DNA of 64,000 bases from contig NC_134951.1 in the NCBI RefSeq assembly GCF_965638725.1, positions 3,596,001 to 3,660,000 on the forward strand, given 5' to 3'. The DNA comes from Aptenodytes patagonicus (taxonomy: Eukaryota; Chordata; Aves; Sphenisciformes; Spheniscidae). The position numbers and the translations under genes were made by a program. Shown here one piece after another: positions 22,811 to 33,510 of this stretch; the first letter of the stretch is position 1, and every line of letters begins with the position of its first letter. Under the pieces are notes generated by a model. The model saw only the letters and a list, made by a program, of their open reading frames with translations, did no database searches and was not told where the DNA came from.

Positions 22811-25629
22811 ATTGAGAGGGGTAGAATTGGGCATACCAGCCCCTCCAGACCAGAGCTCCTGGTGCTCCTGGGTTCAGAGACAAATTAGACCTCAGTTCTT
22901 TGCTGCTCTGGAGGGGTGCGAGTGGTGACAACCTTTGTGGTATCGTGTGATGCTCAAGACAAGCAGTCTGGCCCTGACAGCAGAGAATCAAATAGGTGAT
23001 CCCAGGTCAGGGGTGCTGAGGAGACTGTTTGAAACTAAGGTTTTCAGCACCCTCCCTGGATTTTGGCCGAGGCCCAAAAGGACAGTGTGGAGACTCGTCC
23101 CTTGCCGGGGAAGCAAATCCAGCCTTTCCCACTCAAGCCGCAGGGAAAAAAAAAACCAAACCAGCATTTTCTTTCTCAAAGCAAGAAGATAAGGTGGTGG
23201 CAGGGGAGAAGGATTTTTAGTGCCCTAGCTGGGCAGGGGGGGAGTGGGACCTGCCGTCCCTTGGTACCCGATGCCGCCCGCTCCCTGGGATGCTGGGATG
23301 GAGCAGCAGGATCGTGACTCAGCCCCCACGTGAGCGGGTTTCCTTCCTGCACCGCCAGCCCGGGCTTCTGATGTTTTGTTTGCCATGAAGCTCTGGGGGC
23401 CAAGCAGGAGCTGTGGAAATCAAAGGGAAAGAACAACATCTTGGGCTTGCCGAGGCGGGGTGCGTCCAGGCTGGCGGGGCGGGTGGGGGAGGGGGCATTC
23501 GGGGTGCTGAGGGAAGAGAGGTGGGAGAGCTGGAAGGAGGGCACGGTCACGTCTCATGAGCCTTCTTAACCCCAAACTCTCCCTGCAAGCAGCAATGCTC
23601 CTTGGATGTCCTTCAGCTGTCGGCGGGGACCCTCGTGGGCTCCCCAGGCTCTCAGGAGGAGGAAGGGAAGGGGCTTCCCCCTCTCTCCTTTCTTCTCAGG
23701 GTGTCCTCCAGTCCTCTCTCTGCCCCACTGGGTGGGAAATGGGACCCCCAGCAGTCCCTCTTGCATTGAAATGGGAGTAAACAGGGGTGGGGAGGCAGCT
23801 CAGCTCTCGTTAACCACCCTGGACTGCCAGATTTTTTCTGTTATCAGACTTCTCTCTATTGATGCCAAAGACAAAACTCTTGGTCAGAAGTTGCTCAATG
23901 CTAGCAAAAAAATGTCTGTAGACTCTCTGGTAGTGCCCAGACTCAACTGTTTGGCCCCGAGAGACCCCCAGGTTGGTCTGGCCGCATCCAAACCGGGTGG
24001 CCCAATCCAAACCTTCCCTGGGGATGTCCTCGCTACCCCCACCCCAGGGTTGGGGCAGGACTTGTTGGCCTGGGCACTGCTGTGCTGGGGACTGTGGTAA
24101 TTTCACAGTGTGGATGGTAGCGGTTGGGGGCTGGAGATCTTCCCTGTCCTCGTTTCTTGACCAGTGTGAGCCTAGTGCAGGTCTCTCCATGTCCCTTCCA
24201 GTGTCCAGAGATGACCCTGAACATTTATCAGCCTTCAGGCAGTGCAGAGGTTTTGGCTTGAGCCCTGTGGATGGTCCCAGCAGGGTGGCAGGAGCGCACA
24301 AGCTGCGTTCAAAACAGGAGGCCAGTGCTGGATTTTACTTACTGCAAAAAGATGGAGAAGATCCCTATTTGTCTCATTCCCTCCATACCCACTGCACAAC
24401 TTCTCCCTCCTACTCAGCCAGCTGGGCACCGCTGGGCTGTCGGACCCAACTCTTCCACCATCCTCCCTCTTTCAACATCTCTGACTCCCTGGACGACAGA
24501 GGTGGGCAGGAGCTAACCCTGGACCTTCAGCCACGGAGGCTGCTGTGGGTGGCCTTAGCTCCTGCCTTGAACGGGCTCTTCTGAGCAAGTCCTTAGTGGG
24601 GGCTGGATCTCCTCCAGGTGGGCACCAGAGGTGACGTGCTGGATTCGGCCAAGTGGGCTGCCTCCAAGGTGACTCTGGATTGATGCTGAGCCTGAGCCCA
24701 CAGGGTCGATCTTGCACTATCCAGCCCTGGGCTCGTCTCCCCAGCTCCCCCTGCCTTTGCCTTGGTACCCTCCCACCCCAGCCCCAGTGGGGAGGGAGAG
24801 ACCCCAGCCTGCCCAGCCTACCCATAGCCCTCCTGCCCTGGGGCCAAACCCTTCTCCCCCATCACCCACCTCCATCCCCTCGCCCCTGTTTTCCTATTCC
24901 CAGCATTTACTCTCCCGCACGTAGCCCTGGGGGAGCCGGAGGATTGTACGCAGAGGGAGAAGTTATTTTTCCTTGACATAAACATCCAAGCCTTTCCTCA
25001 GCCCCTTCGCTTGAAACGTGGAGGCAGGACCTGGACTCATAACATCCGGCAGGAGGGGCTGGCCTTATCTGCCAGGAAACACTCAGCTCCGGATACATCC
25101 TCCCTTGCTCTCGGCACCCCAAGCAGCTCCCATTGGCAGTGCCGGGCAGGAAACCACTCAGCAGCTTGTCTCATTCCCTCCTCTGGAGAGACGGGAGGGA
25201 GGGCCTGATCCTGTCCTCCCCGTGTGGCTCCCCGCGGGGTGCGGCGATGTTTGGAGTCGGGGTGAGATGGGGGCAAAGAGAGATGGAGGGGGAAGGTGTT
25301 TACTCGTGAGCAGAAAGGGGTTGACGGGGGCAAAAAGGGGTTTTGGGGAGTTGGCGGTGTTGAGGGTCTCCCCTAGGCTCTGCCACTGATTTGCAGGGTG
25401 ACCTCAGTCAAGTCTCCTCGCCCCCTTCTCTGCCTCTACTTCCCTCCCCTGCCTTCTGCTTTGAGATCGACGGAGGGAAAATAATCATCTCCCAGCTAAT
25501 TTCAGCATCCAGAGCCCTCGCATGGGGTAGAGACCCCTTGTGATAAGGGCAGCACAGGCACTTGGTCCCGTTCACAGTCTTGGTAAGATCACGTCCCAGT
25601 GCTGGACAGAAAAAGGATGGGAGGGAAGG
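22811..25629. other. GC-rich gene-free stretch
   Basis: GC content rises here. Many overlapping open frames up to 203 codons exist on both strands, as expected when stops are rare. None resembles a known domain, and none is flanked by a consistent set of splice sites that I can support. Confidence 0.5.
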
Positions 25630-25720
25630 AAGTGGTATCTCTATTTTACAAACAGGGAAACTGAGGCACGGAGCAGCCATGTGGCTGCTTGTCATCAGGG
25701 TCTACCCCTGCCCGGTGGCA
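25630..25720 (-). repeat. Possible MIR fragment
   Basis: 'ctattttacaaacagggaaa' followed by 'ctgaggcacggagcag' is the typical MIR middle. Only this part is clear; the strand is uncertain. Confidence 0.45.
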
Positions 25721-28680
25721 CTGGGACAAGCAGACGTGGCTGGTGGAGCGAGGATGGAGAGGAGCCACCACCTGCTCAAGGGATGCAAGGGAAATCACCC
25801 GTCCTGGGAGGGCCAGGGCATGACACACACCGCAGCTCCCGGCCAGCCCGAATCCCAGCGCTATCCGGGAAGGTGACCTCATCCCTGCTCCCGACGCCCA
25901 GCACCGTGACCCACACAGCCACGGGGTCCAAGAGCTGGCTGGGGCCGCCGGACACCGGGGGCAGAGGCCTCGCACTCTGGCCACCTCCTGGCAAGGAGAG
26001 ACCCTTGCCCTGGCCCAACCTGACGCCTCTGAGCGGGAGCCCGAACGTAGCGTGAGGTCATTTTACCCCTTCCTGCAGCCCTGATTTGATCTTCCTGCTG
26101 GTTCCTAGCCTGTCCCAGCTTGGAAAAAGCAACCCACAAACCACAAGACTCCTCGGCGTGCACAGAGACAGCCTTGGGCTCACGGGTTCGGGATGGGGAG
26201 GGAAGAGAAACATGTCCAGGACTGATGCAGAACGAGTCCCGCTTGGGGTGGAGACCCCCCCAACATCCATAAACCACCATGGCCCTCAGTCCTCCGCGGG
26301 GATGTCCGCTTTCCAAGCAAAAAAGGCTTCTTCCCACCATTGTCAGCCGCTTATTTTCTGGCTGGTCCCTGCAGCAATGCCCTGCATCCCAACAATGTGC
26401 TGCGGGGTGGGGGGCAACCCGTAACATTGCATTTTCCATCCCACCGGAGAAGGGGCGGATGGCTCCACTCCCGAATTTCATCTCAGCTGCCGGTGTCCTG
26501 GGAGGTGGAAGCTGACTGCTCCCGGCGTTGGGCGTGTGCCCAGATCCGTCCAACGAGGCCTGGCTCCCAGGGAGCCGCACCTCGCCTTGGCTGCGGCTCC
26601 CAACGCCCTCGGGGGGCCCCGGCTCCCGGTTGGGGCCTGTAGCTGTTCCTGACGTGCAGAGAGCACGGGGACACGCTCCCACCTCTCCTCACGTGGCTCC
26701 AGGTTGAGCAAGTGGGGACAGGCTTGGCTCGCGGGAGTCTCCGTGCATCCCAGCCCGGCAGGCTCCTCGGGGCTGGGATGCACGGAGAAACCCCTTTTCC
26801 CAGGGAAACCAGACTCCGGCCACCGCCGCACGCACTGCCGGGAGCTCTTGGCATAGGCTTTGCCTCCGCCAACCCCGAATGTGACTCCGTCTGTGAGAAG
26901 GGAAGGGGGAGAAGAGGCTCATGGGGTGTTTCAGTCGATCCCGTCACTGCTCGGGGCATGGGAACAAGGAGCAGGACAGGCGGGAGCAGCCAATGGCCCA
27001 GAGGAAGGGTCCCATCGGGGGGGATAAATGCAACAGCCCGAATCAGGCATGCCGGTGGCAGTAGCGGGAGCTGACCTTGTTGGGGGGCCGGGGGATGTGC
27101 TCTGTGCCTCCTCCCCAGGGCAGTTTAAAAACTCATTATAGAGTTCTCAGCTGCCCCTGCAGCAGACCTGGCAGAAAGGAACATTTGCAGAGTGCCCTGG
27201 GGTGGGTGCCCCTCTGATGCCCTGGGGTGGGTGCCCCTCTAACGCCCTGAGGTGGTTGACCCTCTAACGAGAGCCTGCTTGGAAGGGAGCAGCCCCCTGG
27301 ATTTGCTGGTTGAAAGGCAGATCCAGGTTTGGACGCAGGCACTTGGGCCACCCCTGCTATGAACAATTTTTAATGGGGGGCGGGGGGACGGCTGTGAGCA
27401 TCCCTCGGCCCTGGGGCACCACAGGGATTGTGGGCAGAGCGGGAGGTGGGAGGAGCAGGACTTTCCAGCCCTGCTCCTGCTCCTGGCGTGGTCCCACGTG
27501 AGTCAACGCCACTGGGCAGAGAGACCAAACAGGCTCACGGCACCTCCCTCCCTCCAGCCCCGATGGGCTGATTCACAAATCCTCTTGGAAGGGCGACGCT
27601 GCCCCAGCCAGGCTGCTGCACCGGCCATCTCGGCACCGCACCAAGCGTCGCGCCCTTTGTGCTGTGCTGGTGCAAGAGCCACCACAGCCCATGGTGCCAG
27701 CAGGACACCCAAAGGCATCCACTTCATTCCCCCTAAAAGGGAAACCAGCCGCACGTGGCCAAGGGTGGGTTTGGATGCCTGAGCGATGGGCAAAGGAGGA
27801 AGGCGGCGTGTGTGATGGGAGGGCTCTCTCCAGAGGGGGCTACGAGTGGGGGACAAAGGACGACCGTAAGCACAGAACAGGGGCATGTCGGTGCCTCCCC
27901 AAATACTCATGCAGCCTCCCACCTTCTGGGACCATGGGCTCGCCGAGTCAGAGCTAAGTCATTTATGGGCGGCAAACCAGCCCAGTTGGGTTGGGTTGCC
28001 TTGGGTTGGGTTGAGTGACCTCTCGAGACCCCTTCCAGCCAACGCATATAAGCGGGTAGGAAACCTGCTCCTCTGCTTTTCGGTGCCAAGCAGGAGGACA
28101 CAGCCTGGGAGGACGCTGCTTTGGCAGGTGTGCATGGCTCAACCTCAAGGACCGCAGGGACACAGCTTAATTTAATGTCTGGCAAGGGCAGGCTGTGATG
28201 CTGGTCCACAGACCGCAAGAAGGACTAAGCTTTTCTCTTCGCTAGCAACGCCCGAAGGCCGCCGCCCCACATCCACCTACAAAAGCGCCCTTCACGCAGC
28301 TCCCCAAATTTCACCCACACTCCATTTCTCAGGCCTCATTGCCTTGATCTGCATTTGCACCGAGGACCCTTTACGTGGCCCTCGCACGGTGGAGCATCTT
28401 AAACGGTGCATCAGCACGAACTGTGAAAGACAGCCTTAAATACGAATAAAAACCATGCTCCAGGCACTGGCTCTCGCTCCGTAAATAGGCAACGTCATTT
28501 GTGCTCACCAACACACCGAAGGCAAAGCTTTGCCTTCACTGTAATATCTACATAGGACCTGGCGTTCGAAGGTCGTATCCATGAGATGGCGAAAGCGGGA
28601 TCAAGGCCATCAGAGTGACGTGCTGCCCCTGAGACACACCATGAAAAGTGAAGGTACGCACACATCATGCCTCGAGTCGG
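25721..28680. other. GC-rich gene-free stretch downstream of SOX7
   Basis: No gene that I can support. The longest frame (26682-25879 -, 267 codons) overlaps other long frames on both strands and has no recognisable domain. Holds a small minisatellite at 27193-27269 and TTGGG pentamers near 27987-28012. Regulatory DNA for SOX7 could lie here, but nothing in the sequence shows it. Confidence 0.45.
27193..27269. repeat. Minisatellite, three 25-26 bp units
   Basis: Units begin at 27193, 27219 and 27244: 'gccctggggtgggtgcccct' plus ctgat, nearly identical in the first two and diverged in the third. Confidence 0.85.
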
Positions 28681-28724
28681 TTTGTTAGAAAGCAATCCAC
28701 AATTTGTAAAGATAACCACGGATC

Positions 28725-30190
28725 TTTTTTTATTTAAAAAAATGGAAGTAGAAAAGTTTGGCTGAAAATACCAACCAAAAAAAAAAATTAAAAAAATAGC
28801 ACTCACACAGGAAATGTTTCTGTTTTGAAAAATTTGTCAATAGCTACAGCAATTTAAATCATAAAACAATCATCGTATAAAAACATATTTATTTAAATTA
28901 AATATTTTATGCAAACTCGTATCTACACTCATTCAAAATGCATAGAGTCACACAAAAAAAGATGGAATGCATTAGCTTAAAAACCTGTGAAGTTGTGGGG
29001 TTTTTTAAGTATTATTTGCAATTATTATTAATACACATTTGGGACTGAAACCAGAAAATCATAGCCACGCTACTAACTAATCATTACCAAGTGCCATACA
29101 GTAAACACTAAGATTAATCATGTCATATAACTGATTTAAAATAAAGCTTCATCTTTATGAAAAGGAAGAGAACTCGAGCAATACAAAATCCGAGGGGAGG
29201 AATAATGGAAGGAATAAATCAATGTACAGCTTTATTACAAGCAATAATACGCCGGAGTTGGAAGAGGCATTGGGCACTGCGGCTCGAAATGTGAAGCATT
29301 CGCCTTCAAAGGATGTTTGATAAAAAACGTGTCTGCTACATCATCACCTCTTTGCCCAAGTGCTCATCCCGGGACGCGTTCCCAGCCCGGCAGGGAGGGC
29401 AGCTCACACCGCCCCCGCTTTGGGAGCGTTTTTGGTGGGAGACCAACGGGAAGCCGTGGTGGGGGGGGGGTGGATGCCGGCCGGATCCCGCCTTTCTAAG
29501 TCTCGATCTTACCCTCCTCCAGAACGCACAGGCTGAGCGCCCTCGGGGCTGGCTGCCCCCCTGCAGCTCCCCGCGCATCCCCGGAGCCACCCCAGCAGCA
29601 TCCCTGGTGTCCCGTCCCCTCTGGGGATGAAGCCCCCAACTCGTGGTCTGGGGGACGAGGCAGGTTTAACCCCTGCCAGTGCGGTGAGGCAGGTCAGGAC
29701 GGCTGCAGCAACGCTGATACCAGGAGCCGAGAGCGGCTTGTAGACCGTGCGCCCCTTTACCAAAATCTTCCCATTTCCCCCCATCCCTGCCCCTTCCAGG
29801 GGGTTTTGGCCCTGCCAGGACTTCAGACCTGCTGTTTGCAAGATGCTGCCGTCCTCCCGACTCCAAAGCAGAGCTGGGGGTGCCCCGAAATGGAGGGCAG
29901 CCTTCCCGCGCTCCCAGGGGCATCTCTGCTTTGGAAGAGGGACTTGGCCAAAGGGCTTTGGCATTGGGAAATCCACCCCGGCCCCGTTTGGAGCAGGGCA
30001 CCCGAGGCTTTGCACCGGTGGCGAGCCAACGACTGAAATCCTTTACCTACGCCACTGAGGAGACTCCACTACCCTCACGGTTCGGACTCGGTCACCCCGA
30101 GGGGAGGCGAGCGATGTCCCCAGGGAGCAATGCCTCGTAATACTGTGTTGGGTCTTTCCTCGGCTGGTCCAGGCGGCTCTGGCCGGAGGT
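28725..30190 (-). other. SOX7: Likely SOX7 3' UTR
   Basis: Directly downstream of the SOX7 stop on the - strand. Its far part (28490-29330) is AT-rich, in contrast with GC-rich DNA on either side, as is usual for a conserved developmental-gene 3' UTR. Possible AATAAA signals on the - strand lie at 29236-29231, 28893-28888 and 28734-28729. ATTTA-type text surrounds the middle one. Which signal is used cannot be told from sequence alone, so the left boundary is a guess. Confidence 0.5.
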
Positions 30191-31089
30191 CTAGGAGACG
30201 CTGTAGTTATTGTAGTAGGTGGCCGTGGCATCGGCAAGGACAGAGATGAGGCTGGTCTCGGAGGTGTGGGAGCCACCAGCCGCCGGGACATGTCCATTGA
30301 CCAAGACCCCGCCGTGGTGGTCGCCGTGGCTGGGGTTGTTGAGATACTGGTCAAACTCATTGCGGTCCATCTCCCCCAGGAGCTCAGCTTGGCTCAGCTG
30401 GTCCAAGGTGTCAAAGCCATGGTGGTCAGGCGGCGGGGAGAGCTGGCCCAGGTGGGCATGGAGGCTGGGGGGGTGCAGGGAGGGGAAGGCAGGCGTGTAG
30501 TAGCTGGGAGGAGGAGGAGGAGGAAGGGGAGGGCAGCTGGAGGCTGGGGGGATCATGCAGGTGGTGGGCTGCGGCATGGGGCTGAGAGGGTGGTGGTTGC
30601 ACGGAAGGGAGCTGCCCGCGTACTCCGGGGAGTAGGTGGCTCCAGCAAGGTGGGAACGGTGATGCTCATCGGGGCAGGGTGAGGAGAAGAAGCTCTGCTC
30701 GCGGTCTATGGCGTCCAGCGGAGACATCTCCGGGGGGGTGGGCAGCCCGTAGGGGTAGGTGTCCACGCTGGTGCTGCTGCCGCTGCCCGGGGCCTCCCGG
30801 TATCCCCGGACGGACGGCAGCCCTGGGCGAGGCGGGTACTCACCCGGCCCCTCTTTCTCCCCACTGGCCCGGCTGCAGGTCTGCTTCTCCGGCACCACGT
30901 TTTGGTCCCGCGTCAGGCTGCCCAGCAAAAACCCGGGGTCCACCCGCTTGCAGATCCGCTTGACCTGCTTCTTCCGCCGGGGCCGGTATTTGTAGTTGGG
31001 ATAATCTTGCATGTGCTTCACCCGCAGCCGCTCGGCCTCCTCCACGTAGGGTCGCTTCTGCGAGAGGCTCAGAGCCTTCCAGGACTTGC
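30191..31089 (-). CDS. SOX7: SOX7, coding exon 2 (residues 76-374)
   Basis: Second and last coding exon of the SOXF-group HMG-box transcription factor SOX7, a nuclear DNA-binding protein acting in endothelial and endoderm development. The acceptor cag is at 31092-31090, and the exon opens by completing Gly76 and then KSWKALSLSQKRPYVEEAER, the second half of the HMG box (box about residues 41-119, ending in the basic KYRPRRKK). Next come a Pro-rich middle (VDTYPYGLPTPPEMSPLD at 184-201 and a proline run at 262-270), the SOXF beta-catenin-binding motif DRNEFDQYL at 317-325, and the conserved C-terminus ending ATYYNNYSVS. Stop TAG is at 30193-30191. Total length of 374 residues compares with about 388 in human. 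No frameshift or stop is seen. The identity rests on near-complete HMG-box match and both C-terminal motifs. Confidence 0.97.
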
Positions 31090-33135
31090 CTGAAACGGAG
31101 GACAAAACTCCCCTTAGTGCCCACGGCAGCTGTACCGGGGCGGGAAAGGGGGCCGCCACCCAAAGCTTGCAGGCACACAACCCAAGAGCAAGGTAGGGGC
31201 TCCCAATATCCGAGCCGGCACACATGGAAGACGCAGCCCGCAAACCCCGCAGGAGAACAGGATGGCAGTGAGAGGGCGAAGAAGGGGGGTATTGAAGCCA
31301 CCGTAGGTCCACCAACTCCCCCCATCCCAAGTCCCCAAACAGGGCGGGTTCAGGGTTAGCTGAGCCCCACTGCAAACAAATCAGGGCAAATAGACTCTCC
31401 CAGCTCCACGGTCTGGTCTTGCAACGCCTCTCTGGGACGGAGAGCCCAGCTGCCGAGCGGGGACAGCTGAGGCCATGCCCGGCTGAGCAGGGGGTCAGGA
31501 CGTGGCGTCCCTGGATGCGGCCCAGCCTGTGCCCTGCCGGGACTCGCACCGGGGCGTACGGAGACCCGGGTGCCGCGACCTCGCTGCTTCGTGTTTGAGA
31601 AACACAAAATGCCCCCAAGACACAGGACAGAGAAGCAGCACCGGGGCGCGGGCTTGTATCCCACAGTGAGGCTACCCCAGGCTGTTCCTCAGGGTAGGGG
31701 GAGAAATGAGGATACGGATCAAAGTGTTTGATGCCTTCCCATTGCCAAAGAGACAGCAGAAATAACACTCATAAGCTGAGATGCTGCATGGCAAAGCAGC
31801 GAGGAGAAAACCCAAACCACCAAAGAAAACACCGCAAAGCTGTCCAGGGAAACACAAACTTTGGGTAAGAGGTTGGACAGCAAAGCTGTGTTGCAATTCA
31901 GGCAGCTCTTTCTCAGGCTGTCTGGGCTGGTTATTTCTGTTTGCCCTCTTGGTTTTGCATAAAAAACGGGGATTGGGGTAAGGGGGAAACAGGGGGTGGG
32001 GAGTGGGAAACAAATGTGTATTCAAAATGGGTTGTGATCCCCCAAAAGAAACAGCTGAACCACCACCCCCTGGACACGCAATATCGGGGCGGGCTAGTAA
32101 GTTTGGGGACAAAGTGGAACAGCGAAGACAGGTCAGGAAAATTTGGGGGTCCCTCCTTGAACTGCATTGGGGGATCCCAGGCACTGGCAGCCCGGGGGGT
32201 TTGCACCCCAGCAGGGTTTACACCTGAGGGGTGGCAGGGTGTGCACATGGGTGCCTGTCCCCTGGGGCGTGAAAGACCATCAGGCTTTGCACCCTGAGGG
32301 GTGGGCGGGTGGGTGCATGCACCCAGAGTGTGGGTCACCGCTGGGGTTTGCACCCCGTGGGGTGGCGGGTTGGGTGCATGGGTGCCTCCTCCTTGGGGTG
32401 CGGGACCCCGTCAGGCTTTGCACCCCACAAGGCAGCCCGGTGGATGTTGTCCCAGGGCGCTGGACCCAGGAAGGCTTTGCACCCCGCAGCGTGTCCTTGT
32501 GGGTGCACAGGTGCCCACCCCCCGTGTGCCGGACCTGCCTGTATCCCATGGGGCGGCCGGGAGGATGCACGCACCCCAGGGTGCCGCTGCCAGACCCGGG
32601 CAGGGCTTGGACCCCGCGGGGTGGCAGGGAGGGAGCATGGGTCCCCACCCGGACAGGGTTTGCACCCCCGGGGATGGCCGATGGGTGCATGGGTGCCCAC
32701 CCCGGGGTACTGAATCCGGAGAGGGTTTGCACCCCCGGGGATGGCCGATGGGTGCATGGGTGCCCAATCCGGGGTACTGAATCCGGAGAGGGTTTGCACC
32801 CCCGGGGATGGCCGATGGGTGCATGGGTGCCCACTCCGGGGTACTGAATCCGGAGAGGGTTTGCACCCCCGGGGATGGCCGATGGGTGCATGGGTGCCCA
32901 CCCCGGGGTACTGAATCCGGAGAGGGTTTGCACCCCCGGGGATGGCCGATGGGTGCCCACCCCGGGGTACTGAATCCGGAGAGGGTTTGCACCCCCGGGG
33001 ATGGCCGGGGTGGGCGCACGCACCGCAGGGTGCCAGAGTCGGAGCAAGGTTTGCACCCCCGGAGATGGCCGGGTGGATGCACGGACGCCCACCCCCGAGT
33101 CGCAGCCCCAAACCCCGCACCCCTCCCCTCCTCAC
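31090..33135 (-). other. SOX7: SOX7 intron (2,046 bp), GT-AG, phase 1
   Basis: The single intron splits the codon for Gly76 within the HMG box. The position matches the intron known in SOXF genes (after KMLG). Donor is g|gtgag at 33136/33135 and acceptor is tttcag at 31090. Its upstream half (32190-33095) is a minisatellite that leaves long accidental open frames on both strands. Confidence 0.9.
32190..33095. repeat. Intronic GC-rich minisatellite, about 14 units
   Basis: The landmark 'tttgcacccc' recurs near 32200, 32217, 32285, 32346, 32417, 32475, (32539, 32607 diverged), 32658, 32725, 32792, 32859, 32926, 32985 and 33050. From 32656 to 32924 the spacing is exactly 67 bp and units are almost identical ('gggtactgaatccggagagg' in each). 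The next unit is 59 bp, having lost 8 bp, and the outer units differ in length and sequence. This gradient is typical of a minisatellite homogenised in its core. Confidence 0.95.
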
Positions 33136-33361
33136 CGAGCATCTTGCTGAGCTCCGCGTTGTGCAGGTCGGGGTTTTGCACGGCCAGGCGCTTCCTCTCG
33201 TCCTTCGCCCACACCATGAAAGCGTTCATGGGCCGGCGGATGCGGCTTTCGGAGCCTTTCTCCCCCGGCGGACAACGGGGGGGCGGCCCCGGCGGCAGCC
33301 CCTCGGCCGGGTCCCCCTCCAGCCGCTCCGGCCAGGGGTAGGTGCTCAGCAGCGCAGCCAT
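33136..33361 (-). CDS. SOX7: SOX7, coding exon 1 (residues 1-76)
   Basis: First coding exon. It begins ATGG at 33361 in a strong start context (gggccATGG) and encodes [20 protein letters not shown], a short proline-rich linker, then the start of the HMG box at [20 protein letters not shown] and on to ELSKMLG. The residues of the RPMNAFMVW core that contact and bend DNA in the family are intact. The frame stays open upstream of this Met to about 33604, but the N-terminal MA-LL-YPWPE text matches the start known for SOX7, and the extension does not, so I place the start here. It is spliced to the exon at 31089 with one base of Gly76 at the end (donor gtgag). Confidence 0.97.
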
Positions 33362-33510
33362 GGCCCGGCCCCGCGCCCCCCCCCCCCACCCCCGGCCCCG
33401 GCCCGCCTCTGCCCGCTGCGCTGCCCTCGGGGTCCCCGCGCAGTCCCAGCCTCCTGCCCGGCCTCCCCCGTATTTATGAGCTCCTTGGAAAAAGCCTCCT
33501 CCAATGACAC
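33362..33510 (-). promoter_or_regulatory. SOX7: SOX7 core promoter and G-rich 5' leader
   Basis: Reading the - strand, a TATA-like CATAAATA lies at 33478-33471, about 110 bp before the ATG, which predicts a transcription start near 33440. A ccaat motif on the + strand at 33501-33505 is an inverted CCAAT box (ATTGG) for this gene, and a forkhead-like GCAAACA lies just upstream at 33540-33534. The leader has no upstream ATG. It carries G-runs at 33404-33364, including a run of 12 G. The surrounding DNA is CpG-rich. The sites are seen in sequence; use of them is inference. Confidence 0.55.

Noticed and set aside
25879-26682. 267-codon frame on the - strand as a gene
   Set aside because: GC-rich context with equally long frames on other strands and phases, no domain, no splice support.
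27987-28012. Telomere-like repeats, tempting because of the nearby PINX1
   Set aside because: The unit is TTGGG, not TTAGGG, and there are only a few copies.
32650-33020. Regular repeat array resembling a CRISPR
   Set aside because: Units are contiguous 67-bp copies with no unique spacers, in a vertebrate intron.
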